From assembly GCA_965276955.1 (NCBI GenBank), contig CBDIBP010000007.1:1-64000 (forward strand): a stretch of DNA of 64,000 nucleotides, given 5' to 3'. The position numbers were made by a program, and so were the translations under genes. Positions 8,565 through 17,333 of this stretch are shown here, piece by piece. Source of the stretch: JABDEZ01 sp965276955. GTDB lineage: Bacteria > Bacteroidota > Bacteroidia > Chitinophagales > Chitinophagaceae. The notes under the pieces are model-generated. The model did no database searches. It was not told where the DNA came from and saw nothing but the letters and a program-made list of their open reading frames with translations. The first letter of the stretch is position 1. Every line of letters begins with the position of its first letter.

Positions 8565-9062
8565 TTAATTGGCCGCTTTTGCGGTCAGTTCAGCAATTAT
8601 ATTATCTACTTTTTCTTTGGTTAGGAACTCTTTGAAGTGGTTGCCCAACTGCATCATAGGTGCATAGCCACAGGCGCCCAGGCACTCTGCAGGTTTCAGC
8701 GTAAACAGGCCGTCGGGGGTCGTTTCTCCTTCGTTGATGCCCAATTTTGCTTTTATGTATTCTATGATCTCGTCACTGCCATTCAGCATGCAAGGGCCGG
8801 TGCGGCACACTTCCAGCAGGTACTTGCCTACAGGTTTTGTATTGAACATGCTGTAGAACGTAGCCACTTCATAAACCTCTATAGGTTTTATATGCAGCAG
8901 TTCGGCCACGTAGTCCATCACAGGAGCATCCAGCCAGCCGCCAAACTCATCCTGCGCCATATGCAGCAACGGTATGAGGGCACTCTTCTGCTTCCCTTCC
9001 GGGTAGCGGGCTATAACTTCCTGTACTTTATTCAGTTTTTCCTGCGAAAATTTGATACTCAT
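8565..9062 (-). CDS. nuoE: NADH-quinone oxidoreductase subunit E
   Basis: Thioredoxin-like 2Fe-2S subunit (cluster N1a) of the NADH module, 165 residues. Cluster ligands are visible as CRTGPC and, about 35 residues on, ECLGACGYAP. The motif VYEVATFYSMFNTKPVGKY is characteristic of the family. It is placed between nuoD and nuoF in the usual order. Confidence 0.96.
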   Translation of the reverse strand: MSIKFSQEKLNKVQEVIARYPEGKQKSALIPLLHMAQDEFGGWLDAPVMDYVAELLHIKPIEVYEVATFYSMFNTKPVGKYLLEVCRTGPCMLNGSDEIIEYIKAKLGINEGETTPDGLFTLKPAECLGACGYAPMMQLGNHFKEFLTKEKVDNIIAELTAKAAN

Positions 9063-9119
9063 TGTTCCCTGCTATTTCTTATGTGCCGGAGCACGTGTAT
9101 TCATTTCTTTTATCAATGC

Positions 9120-10361
9120 TTACGCATCCAGCTCTCCTGCTATCACATTCAGCGAACTGAGTGCAATGATCGCATCACTCAATAAACCGTCCTTTATCAT
9201 CTCAGGGTATGCCTGGTAGTAGATGAAGCAAGGTCTGCGGAAGTGCAGCCTGTATGGCGTACGGCCACCATCGCTGATAAGGTAGTATCCCACCTCGCCA
9301 TTGCCACCTTCTACAGAGTGGTATACCTCACCCGGCAGTGCATCTATCTCGCCCATTATCATTTTGAAGTGGAATATCAATGCTTCCATCTTCGTGTACA
9401 CATCTTCTTTTGGCGGCAGGTGAAAATGGTCTGCCTCAGGTGCATAGAACAAGTTCTTCTGATCCGGGAACTCTTTCTCCAGTGCTTCTACCTTGGCCAG
9501 TGCCTGGTTGATGATACTGATACTCTCCCACATTTCCCCCTGGCGCACCAGGAAGCGGTCGTATACATCGCCATTGCTACCTACCGGTATCTTAAAATCA
9601 AAATCTTCGTAAGAGGAATATGGTGTGGTCACGCGTACATCGTAGTCCACGCCCGCAGCCCGCAGGTTAGGACCAGTGAAACCATAATTCAATGCCCGTT
9701 CCGCGCTTATAGGACCAGCGCCTATACAGCGGTCCATGAATATACGGTTGCGGTTCAGCAGGGTCTCAAATTCCTTCAGTCCCTTTGGCAGGGCCTTTAG
9801 TACTTTATGTATCTTGGCAAATGAGGTCTCATTAAAGTTGCGTTCAAAACCGCCTACACGACCTATGTTGGTAGTGAGGCGCGATCCGCATACCTCTTCA
9901 AATACCTCGTATATCATTTCGCGCAGCTGGAACACGTAGGTGAATACGGTAAGTGCACCGGTATCCACACCTACTACCGAATTACACACCAGGTGATCTG
10001 CAATACGCGACAGCTCCATGATAATGACCCGCAGGTAATCTACACGCTTAGGTGTTTTAATACCCAGCAGCTTTTCTATGGTCATGTGCCAGCCCATGTT
10101 GTTGATGGGCGATGAGCAATAGTTGAGCCTGTCGGTAAGTGGGGTTATCTGGTAGTAAGGGCGGCGTTCTGCGATCTTCTCGAATGCACGGTGTATGTAG
10201 CCAATGGTAGGCACAGCCTCCAGCACACGCTCTCCATCTATCTCCAGTATATTTTGGAACACACCATGCGTGGCCGGGTGCGTAGGTCCCAGGTTCAGCG
10301 TGGTGGTCTGTTTTTGCAGCGACTCTTCAGCCAGTTTTATATGGTGTTGTGGCTCAGACAT
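9120..10361 (-). CDS. nuoD: NADH-quinone oxidoreductase subunit D
   Basis: 49-kDa-type subunit of the hydrogenase-like module, next to the quinone site. 413 residues. Landmarks are LNLGPTHPATHGVFQNIL with the conserved His residues of the quinone pocket, GYIHRAFEKIAE, and DRLNYCSSPINNMGW. NuoC and NuoD are separate genes here, not fused as in enterobacteria. The ATG at 10361 gives MSEPQHHIKLAEESL. Confidence 0.96.
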   Translation of the reverse strand: MSEPQHHIKLAEESLQKQTTTLNLGPTHPATHGVFQNILEIDGERVLEAVPTIGYIHRAFEKIAERRPYYQITPLTDRLNYCSSPINNMGWHMTIEKLLGIKTPKRVDYLRVIIMELSRIADHLVCNSVVGVDTGALTVFTYVFQLREMIYEVFEEVCGSRLTTNIGRVGGFERNFNETSFAKIHKVLKALPKGLKEFETLLNRNRIFMDRCIGAGPISAERALNYGFTGPNLRAAGVDYDVRVTTPYSSYEDFDFKIPVGSNGDVYDRFLVRQGEMWESISIINQALAKVEALEKEFPDQKNLFYAPEADHFHLPPKEDVYTKMEALIFHFKMIMGEIDALPGEVYHSVEGGNGEVGYYLISDGGRTPYRLHFRRPCFIYYQAYPEMIKDGLLSDAIIALSSLNVIAGELDA

Positions 10362-10400
10362 TAGTCTTTGTTTTTTATCTTTTATTCTATTGCCGGGAGT

Positions 10401-10898
10401 TTAGCGCCCAAACATTTCATCATCCTTATCTATGCGTGTAGGGTCTTCCATAGGGTATTCCTTGCGCATAGGGAAGTAATCCATCTCGTCCACATTCAGT
10501 ATACGGATGAGGTTAGGATGTCCTACAAAATTCACCCCGAAAAAATCATACGTTTCGCGCTCCATCCAGTTGGCTGCGGAGAAGAGTTGGCTTGCAGTAT
10601 ACACATCGGGCGCTGCAATAGGGACATACACCTTCATGCGTATACGCGCATTATCAACAAGATTGTGCAGGTGATATACCACGCTCAGCTCTTCGTCTTT
10701 CCTATCCGGAAAATGTACACCGGTAAGGTCGGTCATGAACCGGAACTTCAATATTTCATCATCGTACAGGAACTGTAGCACCTTCAGATTTTGGTCTGCA
10801 GGCGCCCTGAAGGTGAGCATACCATACGGTTCCTCCCATTCAGTTATCTGTTCGCCAAACTTGTCGGTAAGCTTTTGTTTTATTAGTTCGTTTGTCAT
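10401..10898 (-). CDS. nuoC: NADH-quinone oxidoreductase subunit C
   Basis: 30-kDa-type peripheral-arm subunit, 165 residues. The family signature is visible in ERETYDFFGVNFVGHPNLIR followed by the C-terminal MRKEYPMEDPTR. The frame stays open further upstream, but the true start is the ATG at 10898 (MTNELIKQKLTDKFG), because the upstream part overlaps nuoB and does not look like NuoC. It follows nuoB by 35 nt. Confidence 0.95.
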   Translation of the reverse strand: MTNELIKQKLTDKFGEQITEWEEPYGMLTFRAPADQNLKVLQFLYDDEILKFRFMTDLTGVHFPDRKDEELSVVYHLHNLVDNARIRMKVYVPIAAPDVYTASQLFSAANWMERETYDFFGVNFVGHPNLIRILNVDEMDYFPMRKEYPMEDPTRIDKDDEMFGR

Positions 10899-10933
10899 TG
10901 TGCGCTTAAAAACTGAACACTTATTGTTTTGTA

Positions 10934-11497
10934 TTACTGTATGTTGTAGCTCTCCAGCAAATTTTTGTATTGCTCGCTGCCCCTTCTGCGCAGGCTCTCG
11001 TTGTGCACCAGGTCTTGCAGTTTCAGTATACCATCTATAATGCCTTCCGGCCTTGGGGGGCAACCTGGTACATATACATCTACCGGTATCACCTGGTCTA
11101 TACCCTGCAGTACCGGGTAAGAATCGAATATACCACCTGTGCTGGCACATGCGCCTATGGCTATCACCCAGCGGGGCTCTGCCATTTGCAGGTATACCTG
11201 GCGCAGGATGGGTGCCATTTTCTTAGCTATAGTACCAGCTACCAGCAGCATATCGCACTGGCGTGGGGTAAAGCCCATACGTTCTGCACCAAAGCGGCCA
11301 AGGTCGTAGTTGCTACCCATGGTAGCCATGAACTCTATACCGCAGCATGATGTAGCAAATGGTAATGGCCACAATGAATTGGCACGTGCCAGGCCCACAA
11401 CTTTATCGAAAGAAGTGGCAAAAAAGCCTTCGCCCGTATAGCCATCGGGCATCTTCACTATTTTTATCTTCGTATTATACTGAACCGGACGACTCAT
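10934..11497 (-). CDS. nuoB: NADH-quinone oxidoreductase subunit B
   Basis: Subunit carrying the terminal cluster N2 that reduces quinone. 187 residues. The tandem Cys pair is in FATSCCGIEFMA, the third ligand in VIAIGACASTGG and the fourth in VYVPGCPPRPEGI, all as in the family. ATG at 11497 gives MSRPVQYNTKIKIV. It lies between nuoA and nuoC. Confidence 0.97.
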   Translation of the reverse strand: MSRPVQYNTKIKIVKMPDGYTGEGFFATSFDKVVGLARANSLWPLPFATSCCGIEFMATMGSNYDLGRFGAERMGFTPRQCDMLLVAGTIAKKMAPILRQVYLQMAEPRWVIAIGACASTGGIFDSYPVLQGIDQVIPVDVYVPGCPPRPEGIIDGILKLQDLVHNESLRRRGSEQYKNLLESYNIQ

Positions 11498-11604
11498 AAA
11501 ATTCCTTTTTAAAAAATTTCGGAATGGCGCATATCGCTTTTCGCTATTCCTGGTTAAACCATCGTTTTCACAATTTCACTTACACTTCTTTTTAACCTGT
11601 TACC

Positions 11605-11997
11605 TTAATCTTCCCATTCCAAAGCTCCTTTTTTGATGATGTAGTAGAACCCACAAAAAAAGAAAGCCACGAACAATAACACCGCATAAAAGCCTTCCAG
11701 CCCCAGCGCCTTAAAATTGACCGCATAGGGGTAAAAGAAGATAACTTCCACATCAAAAAGCACGAACAATATGGCTACCAGGAAGTACTTGATACCCATA
11801 GGCTGCCGGGCATTACCTACAGAGGGGATACCGCTTTCAAAGTTGATGAGCTTGTCTTTTGTACGGCGTTTAGGACCCAGTAAGTGGGTAGCACCCATCA
11901 TGATAACAACAAAACCAACTGCAACGACCAACTGCAACACTACCGGGAAATAATTGAAAGGGGTATTGGGGGTAACTGCAAGGAATAACATGTTCAT
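11605..11997 (-). CDS. nuoA: NADH-quinone oxidoreductase subunit A
   Basis: Small membrane subunit, 130 residues, first gene of the operon. Three hydrophobic segments. Landmarks are ESGIPSVGNARQPMGIKYFL, the cytosolic loop that reaches the quinone site, and LFDVEVIFFYPYAV, the conserved acidic membrane segment. Start at 11997 (MNMLFLAVTP); Met3 is an alternative. A promoter-like pair of boxes lies about 40-70 nt upstream. Confidence 0.95.
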   Translation of the reverse strand: MNMLFLAVTPNTPFNYFPVVLQLVVAVGFVVIMMGATHLLGPKRRTKDKLINFESGIPSVGNARQPMGIKYFLVAILFVLFDVEVIFFYPYAVNFKALGLEGFYAVLLFVAFFFCGFYYIIKKGALEWED

Positions 11998-12035
11998 ATA
12001 TGGCGCTCGCTTATAAGATTCTCATTTTAACCATG

Positions 12036-12065
12036 TAAAGTTACGCCTATGTAGCGAAATTGCAA
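12036..12065 (-). promoter_or_regulatory. Putative promoter of the nuo operon
   Basis: On the minus strand a TTG (12063-12065) is followed after 19 nt by TAACTTTA (12036-12043). This matches the Bacteroidetes TTG-N19..22-TAnnTTTG promoter except for the last base. It lies about 40 nt upstream of the nuoA start, with no other candidate nearer. Confidence 0.5.
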
Positions 12066-12127
12066 GGCGCAATAATAGCATTCACTTAATTTTAATATAG
12101 TGTTTGCAATGAAGAAGAGCAATAAAT

Positions 12128-12157
12128 AATAAAGGTGTCCATGTAGACACCTTTATT
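12128..12157. other. 12-bp inverted repeat between divergent nuoA and panD
   Basis: AATAAAGGTGTC and its exact reverse complement are separated by 6 nt. The shape resembles a terminator, but it lies between two divergent promoters where no annotated transcript ends. It may end an unseen small transcript or be an operator. Otherwise nothing recognisable is present between 12066 and 12300. Confidence 0.4.
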
Positions 12158-12304
12158 TAGCATTATTGCCAAAATATCAGTAAACATCTCCAGGTAGGTC
12201 GGTGGATCTTTGATGCATAACTTATAAATTCATGGGCTTTGTACCAAGACCATATATGAGATCACATTTACACTAAGTCGGTTTTTAGGCCAAAATAACA
12301 CCGG

Positions 12305-12336
12305 TTGCACACATCATATCCATTTTTGTACCTTTG
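12305..12336 (+). promoter_or_regulatory. Promoter of panD
   Basis: TTG at 12305-12307 and TACCTTTG at 12329-12336 are 21 nt apart, a full match to the Bacteroidetes consensus. The -7 box ends only 7 nt before the panD ATG, so the mRNA leader would be nearly absent. Confidence 0.65.
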
Positions 12337-12343
12337 CCGCGTT

Positions 12344-12688
12344 ATGCACATAGAAGTACTCAAGTCAAAGATCCACCGCGTTAAAATAACGGAATCTAAT
12401 CTCAATTATATTGGTAGTATCACCATAGATGAGAACCTGATGGAAGCCGCCAATATGATAGAGAATGAAAAGGTGACAGTTTTGAATATCGACAATGGCG
12501 AAAGACTGGAAACTTACATTATTAAAGGCACCCGTGGCTCGGGTATGATATGCATGAATGGTCCAGCCGCCCGCAGGGTATCTGTAGGCGATACCATTAT
12601 TGTTATATCTTACGCCACTATGGATTTTGAGAAGGCTAAAGAATTTAAGCCCACTATCATCTTCCCTACGGAAGACAATAGTTTGTAA
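12344..12688 (+). CDS. panD: Aspartate 1-decarboxylase (pyruvoyl enzyme)
   Basis: Makes beta-alanine from aspartate for pantothenate and CoA. The 114-residue proenzyme self-cleaves between Gly24 and Ser25, visible as NYIGSITID, and Ser25 becomes the pyruvoyl group. Lys9 in KSKIHRVKIT is the conserved substrate-binding residue region. NGPAARRVSVGD is the typical later motif. The ATG at 12344 (MHIEVLKSKIHR) was chosen; the open frame upstream overlaps the promoter. The downstream flippase-like gene follows after 17 nt. Confidence 0.95.
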   Translation: MHIEVLKSKIHRVKITESNLNYIGSITIDENLMEAANMIENEKVTVLNIDNGERLETYIIKGTRGSGMICMNGPAARRVSVGDTIIVISYATMDFEKAKEFKPTIIFPTEDNSL

Positions 12689-12705
12689 ACAGTACCTTTA
12701 TTACT

Positions 12706-13731
12706 ATGAAAAAAGCCCTCAGTATCATTCTGCAGTATGTGATCTTCCTGGGTCTGGGGGTTGCGCTCATCTTTTATACGTTCAACCAGCTTACCGCGCA
12801 GGATAAAGCACAGATGTTCTCTTCTATAGGCACTGTGCGGGTACCGCCGCTGTTCCTCATACTCATTGTAGGTTTTTTCTCGCACTACTTCCGTGCAGTG
12901 CGCTGGAAGCTGTTGCTGGAGCCTTTACGCATTTACCCCTCTACCGTCAATACCACTTTTGCAGTGCTTATAGGCTACATTACCAATCTGCTGGTGCCAC
13001 GCGCCGGCGAGGTAGCCAAGTGTACCGTACTGGCCCGCTACGAAAAGGTACCTGCCGATAAAATGGTGGGTACCATACTGGCAGAGCGTGCTTTTGATGT
13101 GCTGAGCCTCGGTATCATCATAGTGCTTGCTTTTGTGCTACAGGGCCATGTGCTGGGCGGTTTCATACATGAGCACCTGGCCAATGCCGCCGGAAAAACA
13201 AAAAGCATACTGCTGGGTCTGCTGGGTCTCATTGTCCTTATCATTATAGGGGTGGTCATATACCGCAGGAACAAAGGCAATAAAGTTGGTGGTTTCATAG
13301 AAAATATGGGCCACGGCGTAAAGTCGATACTCCATATGAAAAAGAGGTGGGCGTTCATTGGCTATAGCTTCCTGATATGGATAGCATACATGGTGCAGAT
13401 ATATATAGGTTTCTTGTGCCTGCCGGCTACAGACCACCTCAGCATGTTAGTTGCCTTTGTAGTGCTGGTGTTCGGCAGCTTCGGTATGATATTTACCCAG
13501 GGTGGCATTGGCGCCTATCCTGTAGCTGTGGCGGCTATACTGCTCGCTTACAACATACCCGAGCCTATAGGCCTGGCCTTTGGCTGGGTGGCATGGGCGG
13601 TGCAAACAGGCATTATCATTATCCTGGGCACACTGTCCTTTATATTATTACCTATATACAACAGGAACCATTATGCAAAAAGCCCGCTGGGTACAAGACA
13701 GGATAGTAAGCAGGGACGCGCTGGCGCATAA
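12706..13731 (+). CDS. Flippase-like integral membrane protein (lysylphosphatidylglycerol synthase TM / UPF0104 type)
   Basis: 341-residue polytopic protein with about eight membrane segments. The pattern FFSHYFRAVRWKLLL near residue 60 and GYITNLLVPRAGEVAKC near residue 87 is the signature of the UPF0104/AglD-like family. The region FGMIFTQGGIGAYPVAVAA near residue 257 is the second family motif. Members are thought to move or bind lipid-linked substrates, but the substrate cannot be told here. It lies between panD and rfaE2 and overlaps rfaE2 by 59 nt, so the three are probably one transcript. Confidence 0.85.
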   Translation: MKKALSIILQYVIFLGLGVALIFYTFNQLTAQDKAQMFSSIGTVRVPPLFLILIVGFFSHYFRAVRWKLLLEPLRIYPSTVNTTFAVLIGYITNLLVPRAGEVAKCTVLARYEKVPADKMVGTILAERAFDVLSLGIIIVLAFVLQGHVLGGFIHEHLANAAGKTKSILLGLLGLIVLIIIGVVIYRRNKGNKVGGFIENMGHGVKSILHMKKRWAFIGYSFLIWIAYMVQIYIGFLCLPATDHLSMLVAFVVLVFGSFGMIFTQGGIGAYPVAVAAILLAYNIPEPIGLAFGWVAWAVQTGIIIILGTLSFILLPIYNRNHYAKSPLGTRQDSKQGRAGA

Positions 13732-14164
13732 GTGTGCTGCCTGGCGTGCCACACAGCGCGGTATAGTGTTCACTAATGGCTGTTTCGACATCCTGCATCA
13801 CGGCCACCTGGCCTTGCTTGCTGAAGCTGCCAGCCTGGGCCACATACTTATTGTGGGCGTAAATACCGATGCTTCGGTACGTGGACTGAAAGGACCAGAG
13901 CGTCCCATCACTCAGGAGAACGACCGCTTGTTCCAACTGGCCTCGCTGCTTTATGTAGATGCGGTTTGCCTGTTTGACGAACCTACCCCGCTGGAACTGA
14001 TACAAATAATAAAGCCCGATGTGCTGGTAAAAGGTGGCGACTATACTATAGACAAGATAGTAGGGGCCGACCTTGTGACCAGTTACGGTGGTAAGGTCGC
14101 TATCATCCCGTTTGTATCAGGTTATTCTACCACATCACTTATCGATCGTATTAAGGAATTGTAA
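13673..14164 (+). CDS. rfaE2: D-glycero-beta-D-manno-heptose 1-phosphate adenylyltransferase
   Basis: 163-residue nucleotidyltransferase that activates heptose 1-phosphate to ADP-heptose for LPS core. The cytidylyltransferase-like signature GCFDILHHGHLALL has the HxGH motif (HHGH). Further landmarks are VGVNTDASVRGLKGPERP and KGGDYTIDKIVGAD. It is the stand-alone C-terminal half of enterobacterial HldE. The ATG at 13673 (MQKARWVQDR) was chosen, which places the first 59 nt inside the preceding gene. Confidence 0.9.
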   Translation: MQKARWVQDRIVSRDALAHKCAAWRATQRGIVFTNGCFDILHHGHLALLAEAASLGHILIVGVNTDASVRGLKGPERPITQENDRLFQLASLLYVDAVCLFDEPTPLELIQIIKPDVLVKGGDYTIDKIVGADLVTSYGGKVAIIPFVSGYSTTSLIDRIKEL

Positions 14165-14214
14165 ACAATTGATAAATAACGGGTTGTAAAGCCATTTGCG
14201 TGGGTTGCCTTTTT

Positions 14215-14222
14215 TACTTTTG
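14215..14222 (+). promoter_or_regulatory. Putative -7 box for ppk1
   Basis: TACTTTTG matches TAnnTTTG exactly and lies 22 nt before the ppk1 ATG. A TTG at 14196-14198 is 16 nt upstream, slightly close for the consensus. Suggests that ppk1-ppx has its own promoter. Confidence 0.45.
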
Positions 14223-14243
14223 TTTGCATATTTATCACACACC

Positions 14244-16322
14244 ATGGCTATCACCAAGCACACCATAGTAAGGGACCTCAGTTGGCTGGCATTCAATGCC
14301 CGCGTGTTGCAGGAAGCTAAAGACCCCTCCAACCACATTTACGATCGTTTTCGTTTTCTGGGCATATACTCCAATAATCAGGATGAGTTTTTTAGGGTGC
14401 GGGTAGCTGCCCTCAGCAAAATGGTGCTGCTGGGCAAAGCTGCCAAAATGCACCTGGAGGCCAACCCAGACAAGATACTGCGCAAGATAAACCATACCGT
14501 TGCCAGCCAGCAGACAGAGTTTGACGACACCTATGCCAATATTATAAAGGAGCTGGAGCATGATGGTGTGTACATAAAAAATGAGACCCAGCTGTCTCCC
14601 GCACAAAAGAAATTTGTAAGTAAATATTTTGAGGAAAAGGTACGTACAGAGATAGTACCGCTGATGATAGAATCGATACCGGCAATGCCCTTGCTCCGCG
14701 ACAAATCGATATACCTGGCCTGCGTTCTGAAAGGCAGGAACGGCGAAGAAAAACTACAGCGCTATGCCCTTATAGAGATACCCAGCAAGGTGCTGCCCCG
14801 CTTTGTGATACTACCTGCTGATCACGGGCAAACCAACATCATACTGCTCGAAGATATAATACGCTTTAACCTCGATGCCTTGTTCGCCCCCTTTGGCTTC
14901 AATGAGTTCAGCGGGTACATCATAAAAGTGACACGCGATGCCGAGCTGGACCTGGATAACGATGTCAACACCAACATCATCCATGAGCTGGAAAGAGGCA
15001 TTAAGAACCGTAAGAAAGGCCGTGCTACCCGTTTTATATACGACAGGGAAATAAATACCCCCTTGCTCAAATACCTTACCAAGCGCCTGTCGCTTACCAC
15101 AAAAGATAACCTGATAGCTGGTGGCCGGGTACATAATTTTAAGGATTTCATGAACTTCCCTTCCAGTGTTTTTCATGACCTGAAGCCCCGCCAGCAGCCT
15201 TTTGTGCACCCTGTGCTGAAACAGCCTGTACGCATCATGAATGTGCTGGAAAAGCAGGATGTGATGCTCCACTTCCCCTATCATTCCTTCGATAGTATCA
15301 TAGATCTGCTGCGCGAAGCGGCTATCGACCCTTTTGTACAAAGTATACGCATCACATGCTACAGGCTGGCCAAAGATTCTAAGATAGTGAATGCCCTTAT
15401 CAATGCCGTGCGCAATGGCAAGCTGGTAACTGCGGTTATAGAACTGCGTGCCCGCTTTGATGAGGAAGCCAACCTGATGTGGAAAGCACGTCTGGAAGAA
15501 GAAGGCGTGAAAGTAGTGCTGGGGCACCCCCTCCTAAAGGTGCACGCCAAGCTATGCATTATAAAAAAACGAGAGGGCAACCGCACCAAGCAATACGGTT
15601 TTGTATCTACCGGCAACCTGAACGAAGGCACTGCCCGCTACTATGGCGATCACTGCCTGCTCACCACCAACCGCAATATAATGGCAGATGTGAACCGGGT
15701 GTTCGACTTCCTGGAGAACCCCTCGCAAAAGCTACCATTGCTTAAGGCCTGCAAGACCCTGCCTTTATCGCCCACCAATATGCGGCGCACCTTCCTCAAC
15801 CTGCTGAATAAGGAGATAAGGGCCGCCCGGAAAAAACAATCCGCATCGGTCATCATTAAGCTCAATAGCCTGGTGGATGAGGTGCTTATTGATAAGCTAT
15901 ACGAAGCAGCAAGCGCGGGGGTGCAGATCAACCTCATCATCCGTGGCATATGTTGTGCATATACTGAACAAAAGTCGTTCAAAGGCCACATGCACGCCAT
16001 CAGCATTATAGACGAGTACCTGGAGCACGCCCGCGTGTTCGTATTCCATAACGGGGGCAACCCTCAGGTGTTCATCTCATCGGCCGACTGGATGGTACGA
16101 AATTTGGACCACCGTGTAGAGACCGCTTGCCCTATCTACGACGACACTATAAAACAAGAGTTGATAGATATTTTGAACATTCAGCTTGCAGAAAACGTGA
16201 AAGGGCGTAAATTAGATAACGATCAGAGTAACGATTATGTGCAGGCAAAAGAAGGCGAGCCCGTTCACAGATCGCAGGTGGCCACATTCGAGTACTTGAA
16301 AAATAAACAGAAAGCAGATTGA
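14244..16322 (+). CDS. ppk1: Polyphosphate kinase 1
   Basis: Polymerises the terminal phosphate of ATP into polyphosphate. 692 residues, a normal Ppk1 length, with N-terminal helical, head and two PLD-like C-terminal domains. The start MAITKHTIVRDLSWLAFNAR has the family RDLSWLxFN motif. The phosphorylated His is in LKVHAKLCII (His434) and the second conserved His is in VFHNGGNPQVFI (about 602). The ATG at 14244 was preferred to the upstream TTG at 14196. The stop overlaps the next gene's TTG start by 4 nt. Confidence 0.95.
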   Translation: MAITKHTIVRDLSWLAFNARVLQEAKDPSNHIYDRFRFLGIYSNNQDEFFRVRVAALSKMVLLGKAAKMHLEANPDKILRKINHTVASQQTEFDDTYANIIKELEHDGVYIKNETQLSPAQKKFVSKYFEEKVRTEIVPLMIESIPAMPLLRDKSIYLACVLKGRNGEEKLQRYALIEIPSKVLPRFVILPADHGQTNIILLEDIIRFNLDALFAPFGFNEFSGYIIKVTRDAELDLDNDVNTNIIHELERGIKNRKKGRATRFIYDREINTPLLKYLTKRLSLTTKDNLIAGGRVHNFKDFMNFPSSVFHDLKPRQQPFVHPVLKQPVRIMNVLEKQDVMLHFPYHSFDSIIDLLREAAIDPFVQSIRITCYRLAKDSKIVNALINAVRNGKLVTAVIELRARFDEEANLMWKARLEEEGVKVVLGHPLLKVHAKLCIIKKREGNRTKQYGFVSTGNLNEGTARYYGDHCLLTTNRNIMADVNRVFDFLENPSQKLPLLKACKTLPLSPTNMRRTFLNLLNKEIRAARKKQSASVIIKLNSLVDEVLIDKLYEAASAGVQINLIIRGICCAYTEQKSFKGHMHAISIIDEYLEHARVFVFHNGGNPQVFISSADWMVRNLDHRVETACPIYDDTIKQELIDILNIQLAENVKGRKLDNDQSNDYVQAKEGEPVHRSQVATFEYLKNKQKAD

Positions 16323-17206
16323 TACTAGCGGCCATTGATATAGGATCGAACGCAGCCCGCCTGCTGATATCAGAGACATCTGTATATAAGGACGGCAACG
16401 TGGATTATACCAAGCTACAACTGTTGCGCATACCGCTAAGGCTGGGGTTCGATGTGTTTGACAATGGCTTTATCAGCGACGAGAAGAAAGGCCAGCTGAT
16501 AGAAACGCTAAAGGCCTACAAGCACCTGATGAACATTTACAAGGTGGAGGCCGTGAAGGTGTGTGCTACATCGGCCATGCGCGATGCCAGCAATGCAAAG
16601 CAGATACTGGAAGAAGTGAAGCAGGTGACCGGCCTTACCATAAGCGTCATCACCGGGCAGGAAGAGGCCAATATCATTTACGAGACCCACATAGCCGAGA
16701 ACCTGAGCCTCAACAAGTCTTACCTGTATATAGATGTGGGTGGCGGCAGTACCGAGGTAACACTATTCTCGCAAAACCATACCATTTTCAAAGAATCGTT
16801 CAACATTGGCACCATACGCATGTTGCGCAACAAGGTGGCCGATGAGCAGTGGGACCACATGAAGTGGTATATAAAGACCCACGTGCGCGACTATCAGCCC
16901 ATAGAGGCCATAGGTACCGGTGGCAATATCAATAAGATATTCTCCATCAGCAAGCGCAAAGAGGGTCGTCCGCTGCCGCTTGAGGTGCTGAAAGACTACT
17001 ATAAAGAACTAAGCTACACCAGCATAGAGGACCGCAAACACCTGTACCAGTTCCGCAGCGACCGTGCCGATGTAATAGTACCCGCCCTGCAGATATACAT
17101 ATCGGTAATGCGCTGGGCCAATGCCGACGAGATATATGTACCCAAAATAGGCCTGGCAGACGGATTGATAAAGATGCTGTATAAGGAGCGATTAGCACTG
17201 TTGTAA
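16319..17206 (+). CDS. ppx: Exopolyphosphatase / guanosine pentaphosphate phosphatase family
   Basis: 295-residue ASKHA-fold phosphatase that degrades polyphosphate or pppGpp. The phosphate-binding motifs are visible: AIDIGSNAARLLI at residues 5-17 and LYIDVGGGSTEVTLF near 137. The C-terminal HD-type domain of long Ppx proteins is absent, as in short members. The start is a TTG at 16319, which shares bases with the ppk1 stop (TTGA), so translation is likely coupled. This places synthesis and breakdown of polyphosphate under one message. Confidence 0.9.
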   Translation: MILAAIDIGSNAARLLISETSVYKDGNVDYTKLQLLRIPLRLGFDVFDNGFISDEKKGQLIETLKAYKHLMNIYKVEAVKVCATSAMRDASNAKQILEEVKQVTGLTISVITGQEEANIIYETHIAENLSLNKSYLYIDVGGGSTEVTLFSQNHTIFKESFNIGTIRMLRNKVADEQWDHMKWYIKTHVRDYQPIEAIGTGGNINKIFSISKRKEGRPLPLEVLKDYYKELSYTSIEDRKHLYQFRSDRADVIVPALQIYISVMRWANADEIYVPKIGLADGLIKMLYKERLALL

Positions 17207-17282
17207 TGTGCATCTTCAAATGGTGCTATTGGGTGACCAATATATGGATTAGCTATTTCAAAAATGCTAAAGCAACATACAA

Positions 17283-17313
17283 AATAGCCCTCCCGCAATG
17301 CGGAAAGGCTATT
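17283..17313. terminator. Terminator between convergent ppx and T9SS gene
   Basis: AATAGCC (17283-17289) pairs with GGCTATT (17307-17313), with an inner CCGC/GCGG stem. On the minus strand it is followed by TTTTGTATGTT, so it mainly serves the T9SS gene that ends at 17334. Confidence 0.6.
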
Positions 17314-17333
17314 AAAAATTTGATTTACAATTA

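Noticed and set aside
10899..11150. N-terminal extension of nuoC
   Set aside because: It overlaps the end of nuoB and has no similarity to NuoC; the ATG at 10898 gives the usual length.
14811..15527. 238-residue frame antisense to ppk1
   Set aside because: ppk1 is intact with its catalytic His residues; the antisense frame has no domain features.
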